Shown: positions 55,644 through 64,000 of the stretch, in pieces
Position numbering within the stretch: position 1 is the first letter of the stretch
How the letters are laid out: each line of letters opens with the position of its first letter
Made by a program: the position numbers and the translations under genes
Source: Burkholderia anthina
Lineage (GTDB): Bacteria; Pseudomonadota; Gammaproteobacteria; Burkholderiales; Burkholderiaceae
Reading direction: 5' to 3'
Assembly: GCF_902498995.1 (NCBI RefSeq)
Contig: NZ_CABVLY010000013.1
Coordinates: 1 to 64,000, forward strand
DNA: 64,000 nucleotides
The notes under the pieces: generated by a model
Seen by the model: only the letters and a program-made list of their open reading frames with translations
What the model was told of the DNA's origin: nothing
Database searches by the model: none

Positions 55644-55659
55644 AGCGAGGAGCGTGCCA
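55644..55659 (-). promoter_or_regulatory. Sigma54 promoter of the tRNA-like/slipin/rtcB operon
   Basis: On the minus strand TGGCACGCTCCTCGCT fits TGGCACG-N4-TTGCW with one mismatch in the -12 box. It lies about 500 bp upstream of the slipin gene, so the transcript would include a long structured leader and both tRNA-like elements. RtcR, encoded divergently, is a sigma54 activator. Confidence 0.82.
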
Positions 55660-55808
55660 GCGGCTGGCGAGGGCGGTAAGAATATCGGCAAGTGATTGAA
55701 ATTAAAGGTGGATTTTTATTTTAGGGCGGCGGCGCGAAGAGGGCGCCATTACCGTGTCATCCAGGAATTTGGATACAATCGGATCGGCTTTTATCCCATG
55801 AGATAAAC

Positions 55809-57419
55809 ATGCGCAAAACCGTCGCCATCGGCTTTCTCGGCACCGTGCTCGATCAGGGCGGCCGCGCGCCGCGCCGTTACCGCAAGTGGCGGCCGACCGT
55901 GTCGCTCTGCCTGCAGCCGGATTTCGCGATCGACCGCCTCGAATTGCTGCATCCGCCGGGCTATACGCGCCTCGCCCAGCAGGTGCGCGACGATCTCGCG
56001 GAACTGTCGCCGCATACCGACGTGCGGCTCACGCCCATCACGATCCACGATCCGTGGGATTTCGAGGAGGTCTACGCGACGCTGCACGACTACGCGCGCG
56101 CCTATCCGTTCGATCTCGACCGCGAGGACTACCTGATCCACATCACGACCGGCACGCACGTCGCGCAGATCTGCTGGTTCCTGCTCGCGGAAGCGCGCTA
56201 CCTGCCCGCGCGCCTCGTGCAAACCGGGCCGCCGCAGCAGACCGACGAAGGGCCGAGCGGGCCGGGCACGATGTCGGTGATCGATCTCGACCTGTCGCGC
56301 TACAACCGGATCGCGCAGCGCTTCACGCACGAGCGCGACGAAACGGTGTCGTTCCTGAAGGCCGGCATCGCGACGCGCAACGCGCGCTTCAACGCGCTGA
56401 TCGAGCAACTGGAGCGCGTGGCCGTGCGCTCGCGCGCGCCGATGCTGCTCGTTGGCCCGACGGGCGCCGGCAAGTCGTTTCTCGCGAAACGCGTGTACGA
56501 GCTGAAGCGCGGCCGCCATCGGCTTGCGGGGCCGTTCATCGAGATCAACTGCGCGACGCTGCGCGGCGACGCGGCGATGTCCACGCTGTTCGGGCACGTG
56601 AAGGGCGCGTTCACCGGCGCGCAGTCCGCACGCGCGGGCCTGCTGCGCGCGGCGGACGGCGGCCTGCTGTTTCTCGACGAGATCGGCGAGCTCGGGCTCG
56701 ACGAGCAGGCGATGCTGCTGAAGGCGATCGAGGAGAAGCGTTTCCTGCCGGTCGGCGCGGACGTCGAGGCGGCCAGCGATTTCGAGCTGATCGCCGGCAC
56801 GCATCGCGACCTGCGGCAGATGGTGGCGGCCGGCACGTTCCGCGAGGATCTGTATGCGCGGATCAACCTGTGGACATACGAATTACCGGGGCTCGCCGAA
56901 CGCCGCGAAGACATCGAGCCGAACCTCGAATTCGAGCTCGATCGTTTCGGCCGCGAGCAGGGCGAGCAGGTGCGCTTCAACGTGGAGGCGAAGCGGCGCT
57001 ATCTCGCGTTCGCCGCATCGCCGCGCGCGACGTGGGCCGGCAATTTCCGCGAACTGTCCGCATCGGTGACGCGGATGGCGACGCTCGCCGATGCCGGGCG
57101 GATTACCGAGGACATCGCCGAACAGGAGGTCGATCGCCTGACGCGCACGTGGTCGTCGCCGGGCGACGGGCGGGCATCGGACGCGTGCGTCGACGCGGTG
57201 TTCGGTGCGCGCGCGGCGGAACTCGACCTGTTCGACCGCGTGCAGCTCGAACGCGTGCTGGATGTGTGCCGCATATCGGCGAGTGTGTCGGAAGCCGGAC
57301 GCACGCTGTTCGCGGTGTCGCGCCTGAGCAAGAAGCAGCCGAACGACGCGGACCGGCTGCGCAAGTATCTCGCGCGGTTCGGGCTCGATTGGGACAGCGT
57401 GCGGCAGGCGCTGGGATGA
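55809..57419 (+). CDS. rtcR: RtcR, sigma54-dependent activator of RNA repair genes
   Basis: 536 residues. The N-terminal RtcR domain of CARF-like type (about 1-180: KTVAIGFLGTVLDQGG, ITTGTHVAQICWFLLAEARYLPARLVQTGPP) precedes an AAA+ domain with Walker A GPTGAGKS, the GAFTGA loop and Walker B GGLLFLDEIGE, and a C-terminal helix-turn-helix region (LERVLDVCRISASVSEAGRTLF). In enterobacteria the CARF-like domain senses tRNA fragments with cyclic-phosphate ends and so activates rtc genes. Here it is divergent from the tRNA-like/slipin/rtcB operon, whose sigma54 promoter it should serve. Confidence 0.94.
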   Translation: MRKTVAIGFLGTVLDQGGRAPRRYRKWRPTVSLCLQPDFAIDRLELLHPPGYTRLAQQVRDDLAELSPHTDVRLTPITIHDPWDFEEVYATLHDYARAYPFDLDREDYLIHITTGTHVAQICWFLLAEARYLPARLVQTGPPQQTDEGPSGPGTMSVIDLDLSRYNRIAQRFTHERDETVSFLKAGIATRNARFNALIEQLERVAVRSRAPMLLVGPTGAGKSFLAKRVYELKRGRHRLAGPFIEINCATLRGDAAMSTLFGHVKGAFTGAQSARAGLLRAADGGLLFLDEIGELGLDEQAMLLKAIEEKRFLPVGADVEAASDFELIAGTHRDLRQMVAAGTFREDLYARINLWTYELPGLAERREDIEPNLEFELDRFGREQGEQVRFNVEAKRRYLAFAASPRATWAGNFRELSASVTRMATLADAGRITEDIAEQEVDRLTRTWSSPGDGRASDACVDAVFGARAAELDLFDRVQLERVLDVCRISASVSEAGRTLFAVSRLSKKQPNDADRLRKYLARFGLDWDSVRQALG

Positions 57420-57455
57420 GTCGGGCGGCGGCGCGAGCGCGCCGCCTCGGCCCGT

Positions 57456-58217
57456 TCACGCGCGGCAGATCGCGATGATCTCCACGCTTGCCGCTTCGTC
57501 GAACGGCGCACCGTGCCAGTCGCCGCACCAGGCGGTCGCGGAGAAGCCGGCGGCCGCGATGCGTGCCTGCAGGTCGGCTTGCGCGACGAAGCGCAGCCGG
57601 CTTGCGTTCGTCACCTGCAGATCGTCGCGATGAAATCGGTAGACCGTATCGAACGACACGATCGGGCCGTCGATCGCGGTCACTGCGTGGTGGAGTTCGA
57701 CCACGCCGAACTCGGGCGAAGCGACACGGCATGCCGACGCTTGCGGGTTCCACGCATGCCACGGCTCGGCACGTGGATTACGCGTGTCGAACAGGAAGCG
57801 GCCGTTGTCGGCCAGCATGCGCCGCACGCTGCGCAGCGTCGCGTCGATTGCCGCGTCGGTCAGCAGACACTGGAACGCGTGCCCGGTCATCACGACGGCA
57901 TCGAACGATGCGCCCGGCGGCAGGCCGTCGAGATCGCACGGGAGCCAGCGCACCGCGTCGGCGCCGGGCTGGCGTCGCGCGTACGCGATCATCGCCGGGG
58001 CGGGATCGATGGCGACGACGTCGTGCCCGGCCGCCGCGAGCCGGCGCGCGAACGTGCCGGTGCCGCAGCCGAGATCGAGAATCCGTTGCCGCGCAGTGCC
58101 GATGCGCGACGCGTAGAACGCGAAATCGCGATCGCCCGCGTTGAACAGGTCGTAGACCGCGACGAGGCGCGGGTCGGTATAAAGAACGTCGCCTGCGGGC
58201 GCGGCGCGGAACGTCAT
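57456..58217 (-). CDS. Class I SAM-dependent methyltransferase
   Basis: 253 residues: SAM motif I ILDLGCGTGTFARRLAAAGHDVVAIDPAPAMI and post-I VRWLPCDLDGLPPGASFDAVVMTGHAFQCL, as in the UbiE-like/DUF methyltransferase group that begins YTDPRLVAVYDLFNAGDRDFAFYA. The acceptor is unknown. It starts 13 bp after the LysE-type gene on the same strand and is probably co-transcribed with it. Confidence 0.88.
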   Translation of the reverse strand: MTFRAAPAGDVLYTDPRLVAVYDLFNAGDRDFAFYASRIGTARQRILDLGCGTGTFARRLAAAGHDVVAIDPAPAMIAYARRQPGADAVRWLPCDLDGLPPGASFDAVVMTGHAFQCLLTDAAIDATLRSVRRMLADNGRFLFDTRNPRAEPWHAWNPQASACRVASPEFGVVELHHAVTAIDGPIVSFDTVYRFHRDDLQVTNASRLRFVAQADLQARIAAAGFSATAWCGDWHGAPFDEAASVEIIAICRA

Positions 58218-58230
58218 GCGCGCGTTCGCG

Positions 58231-58857
58231 TCAGCGCTGCTGCACTGCCACCCGCAGCCCGAGCGTGATGAAGATCGTGCCGATGATCTTCCCCTGCCAG
58301 CGCGTGAGCCATGCGAGCCGCTTCACGAGGCGGCCGAGCGGGCGGATCGAGCAGGCGATCAGCGTCGTGTAGAGCGAGCTGAGCACGACGAAGATCAGCC
58401 CGAGCACCGCGAACTGCACGAACGACGAGCCGTGCTCCGGGTGCACGAACTGCGGCATGAACGCGAGGAAGAACAGCGCGGTCTTCGGGTTCAGCACTTC
58501 GGCGGGAATCGCCTGCAGATAGGCCTTCAGCGGCGTGACGGGCGCCACCTTCGGCAGCGACGGATCGGACGGCCTGTCGAGCAGCGCGCGCACGCCGAGG
58601 TAGATCAGGTACGCGGCGCCCACCAGTTTCACGACGTTGAACGCGAGCGCCGACGTCATCAGCAGCGCGGACAACCCGACGGCCGCGAACAGCGTATGCA
58701 CGAAATCGCCGCTCGCGACGCCGAGCCCGGTCAGGATGCCGGTCTTGCGCCCGCCCTGCACGGTACGGCTCAGCACGAGCAGCACGGCGGGGCCGGGGAT
58801 CAGGAACAGGCCCAGGACGACGGCGATGAAGGTGGTCAGCGTGGTCAGGTCGAACAT
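58231..58857 (-). CDS. LysE/RhtB family amino acid exporter
   Basis: 208 residues with about six membrane helices and the family signature FLIPGPAVLLVLSRTVQGGRKTGILTGLGVASGDFVHTLFAAVGLSALL near the N-terminus, then EVLNPKTALFFLAFMPQFV in the middle. Members export amino acids, homoserine lactones or related compounds. The start at 58857 gives the full first helix. It is divergent from an AraC-type regulator gene, the likely controller. Confidence 0.92.
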   Translation of the reverse strand: MFDLTTLTTFIAVVLGLFLIPGPAVLLVLSRTVQGGRKTGILTGLGVASGDFVHTLFAAVGLSALLMTSALAFNVVKLVGAAYLIYLGVRALLDRPSDPSLPKVAPVTPLKAYLQAIPAEVLNPKTALFFLAFMPQFVHPEHGSSFVQFAVLGLIFVVLSSLYTTLIACSIRPLGRLVKRLAWLTRWQGKIIGTIFITLGLRVAVQQR

Positions 58858-59040
58858 GGCGGCTCCGGCAAGGTTGGCGCAGCGGCGAGGGGATCGGCGC
58901 ATTGTATTCGGATCGGCGCGGGGCTGCAGACGCCGGCCGGGAACCGCACGGCCGCGTCCGCGCCTTTCTGGTATAAGCACGCATAGGCACGACAAGGCCG
59001 CACGGGCACGCCGTCCGGCCGCTTCCGACACCATCGCTCC

Positions 59041-59841
59041 ATGCGCAACCTGCCCGCCGTTACCGATCCCGCTGCCGACGCCGACGTCTATCACGTGCCG
59101 CGTCCGCTCGTCGTGTTCGGCGGCTCGGTGGTCGAGCCCGAGTGGCGGCTCGAGCGGCACAGCCATCCGCAGGCGCAACTGCTGTACACGCTGAGCGGCG
59201 TCATCTATTGCGAGATCGACGGCGGCGTGTGGAGCGCGCCGCCGCAATGCACGGTGTGGATTCCGGGCGGCGTCACGCATTCGGCGCGGGGCTCGGCCGG
59301 CGCGACGTTCTACGCGGTGCTGGTCGAGCCCGATGCGGCGCCCGACCTGCCGGCGCGCTGCTGCACGCTCGGCATGTCGCCGCTGCTGCGCGAGCTGCTG
59401 CTGAAGGCCGCGAGCTTCCCGAGCCTGTACGACGTCGACGGCCCGCAGGGGCGACTGATGGCGACGCTGCTCGACGAGCTCGTCGCGGCGCCGGTGGAAG
59501 ACCTGTACCTGCCGATGCCGGCCGACCGCCGGCTGCGCAAGCTGATCGATCACCTCCTCGACGATCCCGCCGACAAGTCGCCGCTGCCCGAACTCGCGCG
59601 TCGCGCGGGCGTCAGCGAGCGCAGCCTCACGCGGCTCGCCGTGAAGGAGCTCGGCATGAGCCTCGGCGACTGGCGCCGGCGGCTGCACGTCGCGCTGTCG
59701 CTGCGCATGCTGACGGCGGGCCGCCGCGTGCATCAGATCGCGATCGATCTCGGCTACGAGAGCGCGAGCAGCTTCGTGACGATGTTCCGCAAGGCAACCG
59801 GCAAGTCGCCGACCCAATACCTGACCGACCGGCAGCGCTGA
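59041..59841 (+). CDS. AraC family transcriptional regulator (cupin N-terminus)
   Basis: 266 residues. The N-terminal cupin-type sensing domain (HSHPQAQLLYTLSGVIYCEIDGGVWSAPPQCTVWIPGGVTHSA) is followed by the double helix-turn-helix near the C-terminus: LARRAGVSERSLTRLAVKELGMSLGDWRRRLHV and IAIDLGYESASSFVTMFRKATGKSPTQYL. It is divergent from the LysE exporter gene, which it probably regulates in response to a small ligand. Confidence 0.92.
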   Translation: MRNLPAVTDPAADADVYHVPRPLVVFGGSVVEPEWRLERHSHPQAQLLYTLSGVIYCEIDGGVWSAPPQCTVWIPGGVTHSARGSAGATFYAVLVEPDAAPDLPARCCTLGMSPLLRELLLKAASFPSLYDVDGPQGRLMATLLDELVAAPVEDLYLPMPADRRLRKLIDHLLDDPADKSPLPELARRAGVSERSLTRLAVKELGMSLGDWRRRLHVALSLRMLTAGRRVHQIAIDLGYESASSFVTMFRKATGKSPTQYLTDRQR

Positions 59842-59911
59842 GCGCGGTTGGCCGGATCGAACAAGCGGTTGGCCGGCACGCGACATGACGGGATGGGCGT
59901 TGATCTCTAAC

Positions 59912-59928
59912 ATGAGAATCATTCTCAT
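59912..59928. promoter_or_regulatory. Fur box
   Basis: ATGAGAAT-C-ATTCTCAT is a 17-bp perfect palindrome with the classic Fur-box core GAGAATNATTCTC. It lies 12 bp upstream of the start codon of the next gene and directly before its GGAGG site, so Fur binding would block initiation of this transcript under iron-replete conditions. Confidence 0.85.
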
Positions 59929-59940
59929 CTGGAGGTCGAC

Positions 59941-60360
59941 ATGCAGATCGTCACGAATGAATTCCCGTTGGTGTGGCTGCGTTACGCGCGTTCGCCGTCG
60001 AGCGAACCCGCGCACGTGCTGGCCGAACTCGATGCGTTGTTCGCGCGTCGGGAACGCTTCGTTTTACTGACCGATGATGCGCCGTCTGGCGACGATCGCG
60101 ATGCGCAGGATCACGAAATGCGCAAGCAGCTCGCGAAATGGAGCAAGGCGAATCGCGCGCGGTCGCGCGAATGGATTCCCGCGATGATCGCGATCGAACC
60201 CGATGCGCAGCGTCGCGCGGCGCTCGATGCGTTCTCGGGCGCATTCGAGAAGGTCTGGGGTTATCCGCTGAACGCGGCGGCGGATCGTGACGAGGCGCTC
60301 GCGCTGGCGCGGCAACTGCTCGCCGTGCCGGCGCCCGGGGCCGCGGCCGCGCACGACTGA
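59941..60360 (+). CDS. Small conserved hypothetical protein under Fur control
   Basis: 139 residues, not assigned to a family. It is soluble, with no signal peptide or membrane helix, and is rich in Arg, Ala and Asp. Notable segments are NEFPLVWLRYARSPSSEP, ALFARRERFVLLTDDAPSGDD and KWSKANRARSREWIPAMIAIEPD, a layout like small alpha/beta (STAS-like) proteins, though this is only a visual impression. The GGAGG site follows a Fur box, and a hairpin terminator follows the gene, so it is a monocistronic iron-regulated unit. Confidence 0.75.
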   Translation: MQIVTNEFPLVWLRYARSPSSEPAHVLAELDALFARRERFVLLTDDAPSGDDRDAQDHEMRKQLAKWSKANRARSREWIPAMIAIEPDAQRRAALDAFSGAFEKVWGYPLNAAADRDEALALARQLLAVPAPGAAAAHD

Positions 60361-60367
60361 ACCGTTC

Positions 60368-60390
60368 GCCGCGCCGGCGGCGCGGCTTTC
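60368..60390 (+). terminator. Terminator of the Fur-controlled gene
   Basis: GCCGCGCC (60368-60375) pairs with GGCGCGGC (60379-60386) over GGC and runs into TTTCTC. It starts seven bases after the stop codon of the Fur-controlled gene. Confidence 0.7.
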
Positions 60391-60460
60391 TCACCGACCG
60401 GCATGCGTCGCAGCGCGCTTCGCGCGCGTCGCGTCATGCCGCATTTCCCGGGAGTTTCCG

Positions 60461-61480
60461 GTGGACAATCCGATTCGCGCGATGCGCATCTTCACGCGCA
60501 TCGTCGAGATGAACAGCTTTACGCGCGCGGCGCACGCGCTCGGCATTTCGCGCGCAACCGCGACGCGCACCGTGCAGGAACTCGAGGCGGCGCTCGGCAT
60601 GCCGTTGCTGGTGCGTACGACCCGCGCGCTGCGGGCGACGCCCGAAGGCGACGCGTATTACCAGCGGTGCCGGCGCATCACCGCGGACGTCGACGAGCTC
60701 GAAGCGAGCCTGCGCAATGCGGCGCGGCATCCGAGCGGGCCGTTGCGCGTCGAGCTGCCGGGATCGGTGGCGGGCGCGATCGTGTTGCCGGCGCTCGGCA
60801 CGTTCCATGCGCGCCATCCCGAGCTCGTGCTGTTGCTGGGCGTGTCCGGACGCGCGGCCGACCTGATCGGCGATGCGGTCGACTGCAGCATCCGGCTGGG
60901 CGCGCTGCCCGATTCGTCGCTGGTGGCGCGCCCGCTCGGCGCACTCGAGCGCGTGACGTGCGCGAGCCCCGCGTATCTCGAACGCTGCGGCGTGCCGCGC
61001 TCGCTCGACGCACTTGCCGGGCATCGCGCGGTCAACGGCGCGTTCGCGTCCGGCCAGCGCGCGGCCGAACTCGAGTTCGCGATCGACGGCGCGGTGCGCA
61101 AGATCCGGCTCGACGGCGTCGTCAGCGTCGACGACGAGCATGCGTACCTGTCGTGCGGCGTGCATGGCCTCGGGCTGATCCAGCCGCCGCGTGTCGTCGC
61201 GCAGCCGCTGATCGACGCGGGGCAGTTGCGGGAAGTGTTGCCGCGATGGCGGCCGGGTGCGGTTCCGGTGTCGGCCGTCTATGCGAAGCGCCGCCACGTG
61301 TCGCCCGGGGTACGCGCGTTCGTCGACTGGATCGCGGAGCGCTTCGCGGATGCGGCGCGGGACGGGGCGCGAGACGGGGCGGGCGTGAGCGCACCCGGGG
61401 CAGCGGGGCGGCAGATGGCGGCTGCCGCGAGCGCCGCGTGCGAGCCCGACGCGGACGGCAGGCTGGCGGCCGCGGCGTGA
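60461..61480 (+). CDS. LysR family transcriptional regulator
   Basis: 339 residues. The helix-turn-helix reads MRIFTRIVEMNSFTRAAHALGISRATATRTVQELEAALGMPLLVRTTR, followed by an effector domain with RVELPGSVAGAIVLPALGTFHARHPELVLLLGVSGRAADLI. A GTG start at 60461 gives the standard DNPIRAMRIF N-terminus and follows GGGAG; the ATG at 60482 is the alternative. The C-terminal 45 residues are an Ala-rich low-complexity tail not usual for the family. No divergent partner is visible; the target is unknown. Confidence 0.9.
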   Translation: MDNPIRAMRIFTRIVEMNSFTRAAHALGISRATATRTVQELEAALGMPLLVRTTRALRATPEGDAYYQRCRRITADVDELEASLRNAARHPSGPLRVELPGSVAGAIVLPALGTFHARHPELVLLLGVSGRAADLIGDAVDCSIRLGALPDSSLVARPLGALERVTCASPAYLERCGVPRSLDALAGHRAVNGAFASGQRAAELEFAIDGAVRKIRLDGVVSVDDEHAYLSCGVHGLGLIQPPRVVAQPLIDAGQLREVLPRWRPGAVPVSAVYAKRRHVSPGVRAFVDWIAERFADAARDGARDGAGVSAPGAAGRQMAAAASAACEPDADGRLAAAA

Positions 61481-61509
61481 TGGCGGGGCGGCGAATGGAT
61501 GAAGGGGGC

Positions 61510-62781
61510 TCAGGCGCCCGCGAGGCGGAAGGCGTCGGCCATGTGCTCCTGCTCCCGGGCAGAAAGCGCGAGTCGTGTCGCGAGCGTGCGCCATTGGCCG
61601 ACGACGCCGCGGAAGTCGTCGATGATCTCGTCGGCATCCTTCAGGCTCAGCCGGAAATATTCACATACCTCGCGGGCGAGTTCGAGGTTCAGCGCGTTGT
61701 CGGTTTCCGTGATATTGAGCTTGAGACCATCGGCGACGGCGACGGGGTTCATGTCGTAGGCTGCGGAGAGTCGCCAGCCTGCAGCCGGTTCGAGAATGAA
61801 CCCGTGATTGCGAAGATGGTCGTCGGTATTCGAGACGAGCAGGTTGAAGACGATCCGGGCCCATAGTTCGCGCAGGTCGGCATTCGGTTGCGCGCCGTGT
61901 CGCATGAGAACTTCCGCCAGTTCCAGGTAGCTGACGCCGGTGGATGCATCGTCGCCGTCGACGTGGCCGGTCATCGTCATGGCCGATGCAAAATGCAGCC
62001 GGCGACCATCGGCAGTCCGATCGAAGCGTCGCACCAGGAAGCAGTGATAGTCGCTGACGAATTTTCGCGCTTCGGCGTGGGCGACGTTCAGGCCGCAGCC
62101 GACCGCCAGTGCGTTGACGACCATTTCCCAGCCGCCCACGTCGTAGCTGTCTCGCGCGCTCGGGAATTTCGCGATATACAGATGCCCGCGATCGTCGGCC
62201 ACGCTGGCTTTCGGTCTTGCGCCACCGAGCGAGCCTCCGGGTGCGATGAGCATCGATAGCCAATCGCGACCGTTCGGGGCGATGTTGTCGACGTCTTCCT
62301 CCAGTGCCCGACTGGCTTGCTCCAGTTGACGAATCTCCGCAAACGGCGGCGCGGCGAGATCGATGCGGTCATCGAGAAATTCTCCGGTGTCGTCGAGCTT
62401 GTAGCGCAATGCGCCGACCCGATAGAGATCATGGACGCCGAGCAGGTAGTCCGACTCATGGAGTCGCGTACCCTTCGGTCGCAGACCTGCGCGAATGTCA
62501 CGCTCCAGCCGGCGATCCATCAGCATGCGGCCCCACCGATCGGGGCTCGAATCGGCGAACGCGCCGAACGCGTTCCGTGGCGGAACCGGATATTGCGGCC
62601 CTTCGAAGAGGCCGATGCCGGGGTCGAGCTGCACGCCAGCGAGTTCGGGCGCGGCCAGCGCAGCCGCGTCGTACTGGAATTCGAACCGTTCGCTGGCACG
62701 TGTCTGTCGACCGTGCAGAAGACCGAGTTTCAGGGGAGCGGACAGGCTGCTCCAGTCCGCGTAGACGGAGAGGGTCGTCAT
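61510..62781 (-). CDS. hipA: HipA-family kinase toxin
   Basis: 423 residues of the type II toxin HipA: N-subdomain [33 protein letters not shown] (nucleotide-binding loop), [16 protein letters not shown], the catalytic core [16 protein letters not shown] and metal motif YDMNPV. HipA kinases phosphorylate aminoacyl-tRNA synthetases and stop translation. The ATG overlaps the antitoxin stop codon by four bases (ATGA), the usual coupling. Length is close to that of typical HipA (about 440). Confidence 0.92.
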   Translation of the reverse strand: MTTLSVYADWSSLSAPLKLGLLHGRQTRASERFEFQYDAAALAAPELAGVQLDPGIGLFEGPQYPVPPRNAFGAFADSSPDRWGRMLMDRRLERDIRAGLRPKGTRLHESDYLLGVHDLYRVGALRYKLDDTGEFLDDRIDLAAPPFAEIRQLEQASRALEEDVDNIAPNGRDWLSMLIAPGGSLGGARPKASVADDRGHLYIAKFPSARDSYDVGGWEMVVNALAVGCGLNVAHAEARKFVSDYHCFLVRRFDRTADGRRLHFASAMTMTGHVDGDDASTGVSYLELAEVLMRHGAQPNADLRELWARIVFNLLVSNTDDHLRNHGFILEPAAGWRLSAAYDMNPVAVADGLKLNITETDNALNLELAREVCEYFRLSLKDADEIIDDFRGVVGQWRTLATRLALSAREQEHMADAFRLAGA

Positions 62782-63290
62782 TTCTTGGTCGGCCCCTCAT
62801 GTCGCCTGCCCACGGGTTTCAGCAATGCGGCCAGATCCGCAGCGGTCGTGCCGCGATTGTCGTCAGGCACTGCGCGATCGGATGCCGTTGTTGCTGTTCC
62901 CTCGGCTCGGGTGGCGGGGGAGACGCGCGCGCGCGCGTGCCTGTCGGGCGTGCGCGACGCTGCTGCGGCCGCTGGAGGCACGGCCTGCTTCGCGTGCCGT
63001 GGCGTGGCGAGGCGGGCGTCCTGAAGCTGACGGCCGAGCGGGTCCGATGCGGCCAGCTTTTCCAGATCGGCCTGGAGCCCGAGCGCCTGCATGACGGAAA
63101 GATAGGCGCCCATCGTGACGCCCGAACCGCCTGCCTCGAGCGAGCGAAGCGTCATCGGCGACATGCCGGCGCGCTCCGCGACCTGCTTGGCCGTCAGCTT
63201 TCGGCGCAGGCGCGCCAATTTCAACCGCTCGCCGAAGTCGACGAGCAGCCGACTGGATGCCGGCAAGAGCGGGGCAGTTTTCTTGGCCAT
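62778..63290 (-). CDS. hipB: HipB-like antitoxin (XRE helix-turn-helix)
   Basis: 170 residues. The N-terminal XRE domain is [54 protein letters not shown]. The C-terminal 80 residues are a disordered Ala/Arg/Thr-rich tail, longer than in classical HipB (88 residues), which would make a flexible toxin-binding or protease-sensitive segment. It is the promoter-proximal gene of the toxin pair, and several repeated motifs upstream look like its operators. Confidence 0.87.
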   Translation of the reverse strand: MAKKTAPLLPASSRLLVDFGERLKLARLRRKLTAKQVAERAGMSPMTLRSLEAGGSGVTMGAYLSVMQALGLQADLEKLAASDPLGRQLQDARLATPRHAKQAVPPAAAAASRTPDRHARARVSPATRAEGTATTASDRAVPDDNRGTTAADLAALLKPVGRRHEGPTKK

Positions 63291-63297
63291 GGCTAGA

Positions 63298-63440
63298 GCT
63301 AATATTTCAGCGCTTTTTACACGATAACGCCAAAATAATAGCACTTCGGTGGCTCGAGCGAGTGTTGTTTCGATCCGGTGGCGCGAGCGGAAGTGTAAAT
63401 ATTCTGGCGTTTTTTAGGAAAAATTGCCGAAATATTAGCA
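63298..63440. promoter_or_regulatory. Repeated operator-like motifs upstream of hipBA
   Basis: Related 14-base motifs: GCTAATATTTCAGC (63298-63311), GCCAAAATAATAGC (63329-63342, opposite orientation), GTAAATATTCTGGC (63395-63408, weaker) and GCCGAAATATTAGC (63427-63440, opposite orientation). The outer two are inverted copies that differ at one base. They lie in an AT-rich island starting seven bases before the antitoxin ATG and are probable autoregulatory sites. Confidence 0.65.
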
Positions 63441-63532
63441 TTGTACCGGTCGGCTGATTCGACGCGAGACGCGGGTATCACTTCGTTCCGGAGCGTGCAT
63501 GGGCGGCTCGGCCACCCGCACCCCGCACCCGG

Positions 63533-64000
63533 TCACCCTCCCAGTTCCCCCGCCAGAAACTCGACGAACGCGCGAATCCGCGTCGACATCTGATGCCGTT
63601 GCGCATACACCGCGTAGATGTCCGCGCTCGGCGTCTCGTAGTCCGGCAGCACGACGACGAGCCGCCCGTCGGCCAGATAGTCGCGAATGTCCCATTCCGC
63701 GCGCATCAGGATCCCGTGCCCGTCGAGCGCCCACTTCATCGCGATCTCGCCGTCGTTCGTCGTCAGGTTGCCGTTGATCCGCACCGCTTCGGTGTTGCGC
63801 GCCGTGCCGCGCCCGCTCGTCAGGCGCCAGATTCCGTAACCTTCGTCGCCCTGCCGGATGCCGATGCAGTTGTGTCGCGTCAGCTCGTGCGGCGTGCCGG
63901 GCGTCCCGTGCCGCGCGAGATACGCGGGCGCCGCGCACAGCAGCCGGCGGTTCGGCGCGAGCCGCCGCGCGACCACGCGCGTGTCGGGCGGCTCGCCGAA
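63533..64000 (-). CDS. LysR family regulator, C-terminal part (continues beyond window)
   Basis: 156 residues of a LysR effector domain: ARRLAPNRRLLCAAPAYLARHGTPGTPHELTRHNCI, then TTNDGEIAMKWALDGHGILMRAEWDIRDYLADGRLVVVLPDYETPSADIYAVYAQRHQMSTRIRAFVEFLAGEL. These are the usual end segments of the family. The N-terminal DNA-binding part lies outside the window, since the frame is open to the right edge. Confidence 0.9.
   Translation of the reverse strand, partial: FGEPPDTRVVARRLAPNRRLLCAAPAYLARHGTPGTPHELTRHNCIGIRQGDEGYGIWRLTSGRGTARNTEAVRINGNLTTNDGEIAMKWALDGHGILMRAEWDIRDYLADGRLVVVLPDYETPSADIYAVYAQRHQMSTRIRAFVEFLAGELGG

Overview
The window is high-GC proteobacterial DNA and most likely comes from the Burkholderia cepacia complex, probably a secondary replicon. 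The pointers are a lectin very close to the fucose-binding lectins of Burkholderia ambifaria (BambL) and Ralstonia (RSL), the dense regulator-plus-accessory gene content, and the codon use. The replicon assignment is an inference.

Layout. 1-734: start of a Gly-Thr-Ser repeat lipoprotein, minus strand, running off the left edge. 1085-5935: a carboxymuconolactone-decarboxylase-like gene, then a tight minus-strand operon (SDR, Baeyer-Villiger-type monooxygenase, alpha/beta hydrolase) divergent from a TetR regulator. 6731-12812: a chaperone-usher pilus of the spore-coat-U/Csu type (three small subunits, chaperone, usher, two-domain tip protein), followed by a hybrid histidine kinase and a LuxR-type response regulator (12982-15698). 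15928-16191: the lectin. 16418-20605: LysR, GST, a PNPOx-FNR-ferredoxin fusion and a DUF2970 protein.

20656-36776 is a quinohemoprotein amine dehydrogenase (QHNDH, qhp) locus. The plus-strand operon encodes the alpha subunit, the radical-SAM maturase, the gamma subunit precursor with all cross-link residues, the beta subunit and an acyl-CoA synthetase. The minus-strand genes encode an aldehyde dehydrogenase, a HiPIP, an AcoR-like sigma54 activator, an ABC exporter (QhpF-like), a subtilisin-like protease (QhpE-like) and a flavin monooxygenase (QhpG-like); a porin follows. Three -24/-12 promoters (aldehyde dehydrogenase, qhpA, porin) sit next to copies of one inverted-repeat sequence, which defines a small sigma54 regulon that includes the porin.

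37270-41404: TonB receptor, PnuC-type vitamin transporter and a small-molecule kinase, which look like a salvage module. 41840-48861: a T6SS island (VgrG, phospholipase D effector, Sel1-type probable immunity protein, PAAR) of visibly lower GC, preceded by a broken ISL3 transposase remnant. 49212-52488: MetY-like enzyme, O-methyltransferase, DUF1176 protein.

52711-57419 is an RNA-repair locus: RtcB ligase and a slipin-like protein, transcribed from a sigma54 promoter and divergent from the RtcR activator. The leader of this operon carries two tandem tRNA-like elements. One is a near-perfect cloverleaf without a usable anticodon loop; the other is a truncated acceptor/T-arm element. This is the most unusual feature seen. 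57456-64000: methyltransferase, LysE exporter, AraC regulator, a Fur-box-controlled small protein, LysR, a HipBA toxin-antitoxin pair with repeated operators, and the C-terminal part of another LysR regulator running off the right edge.
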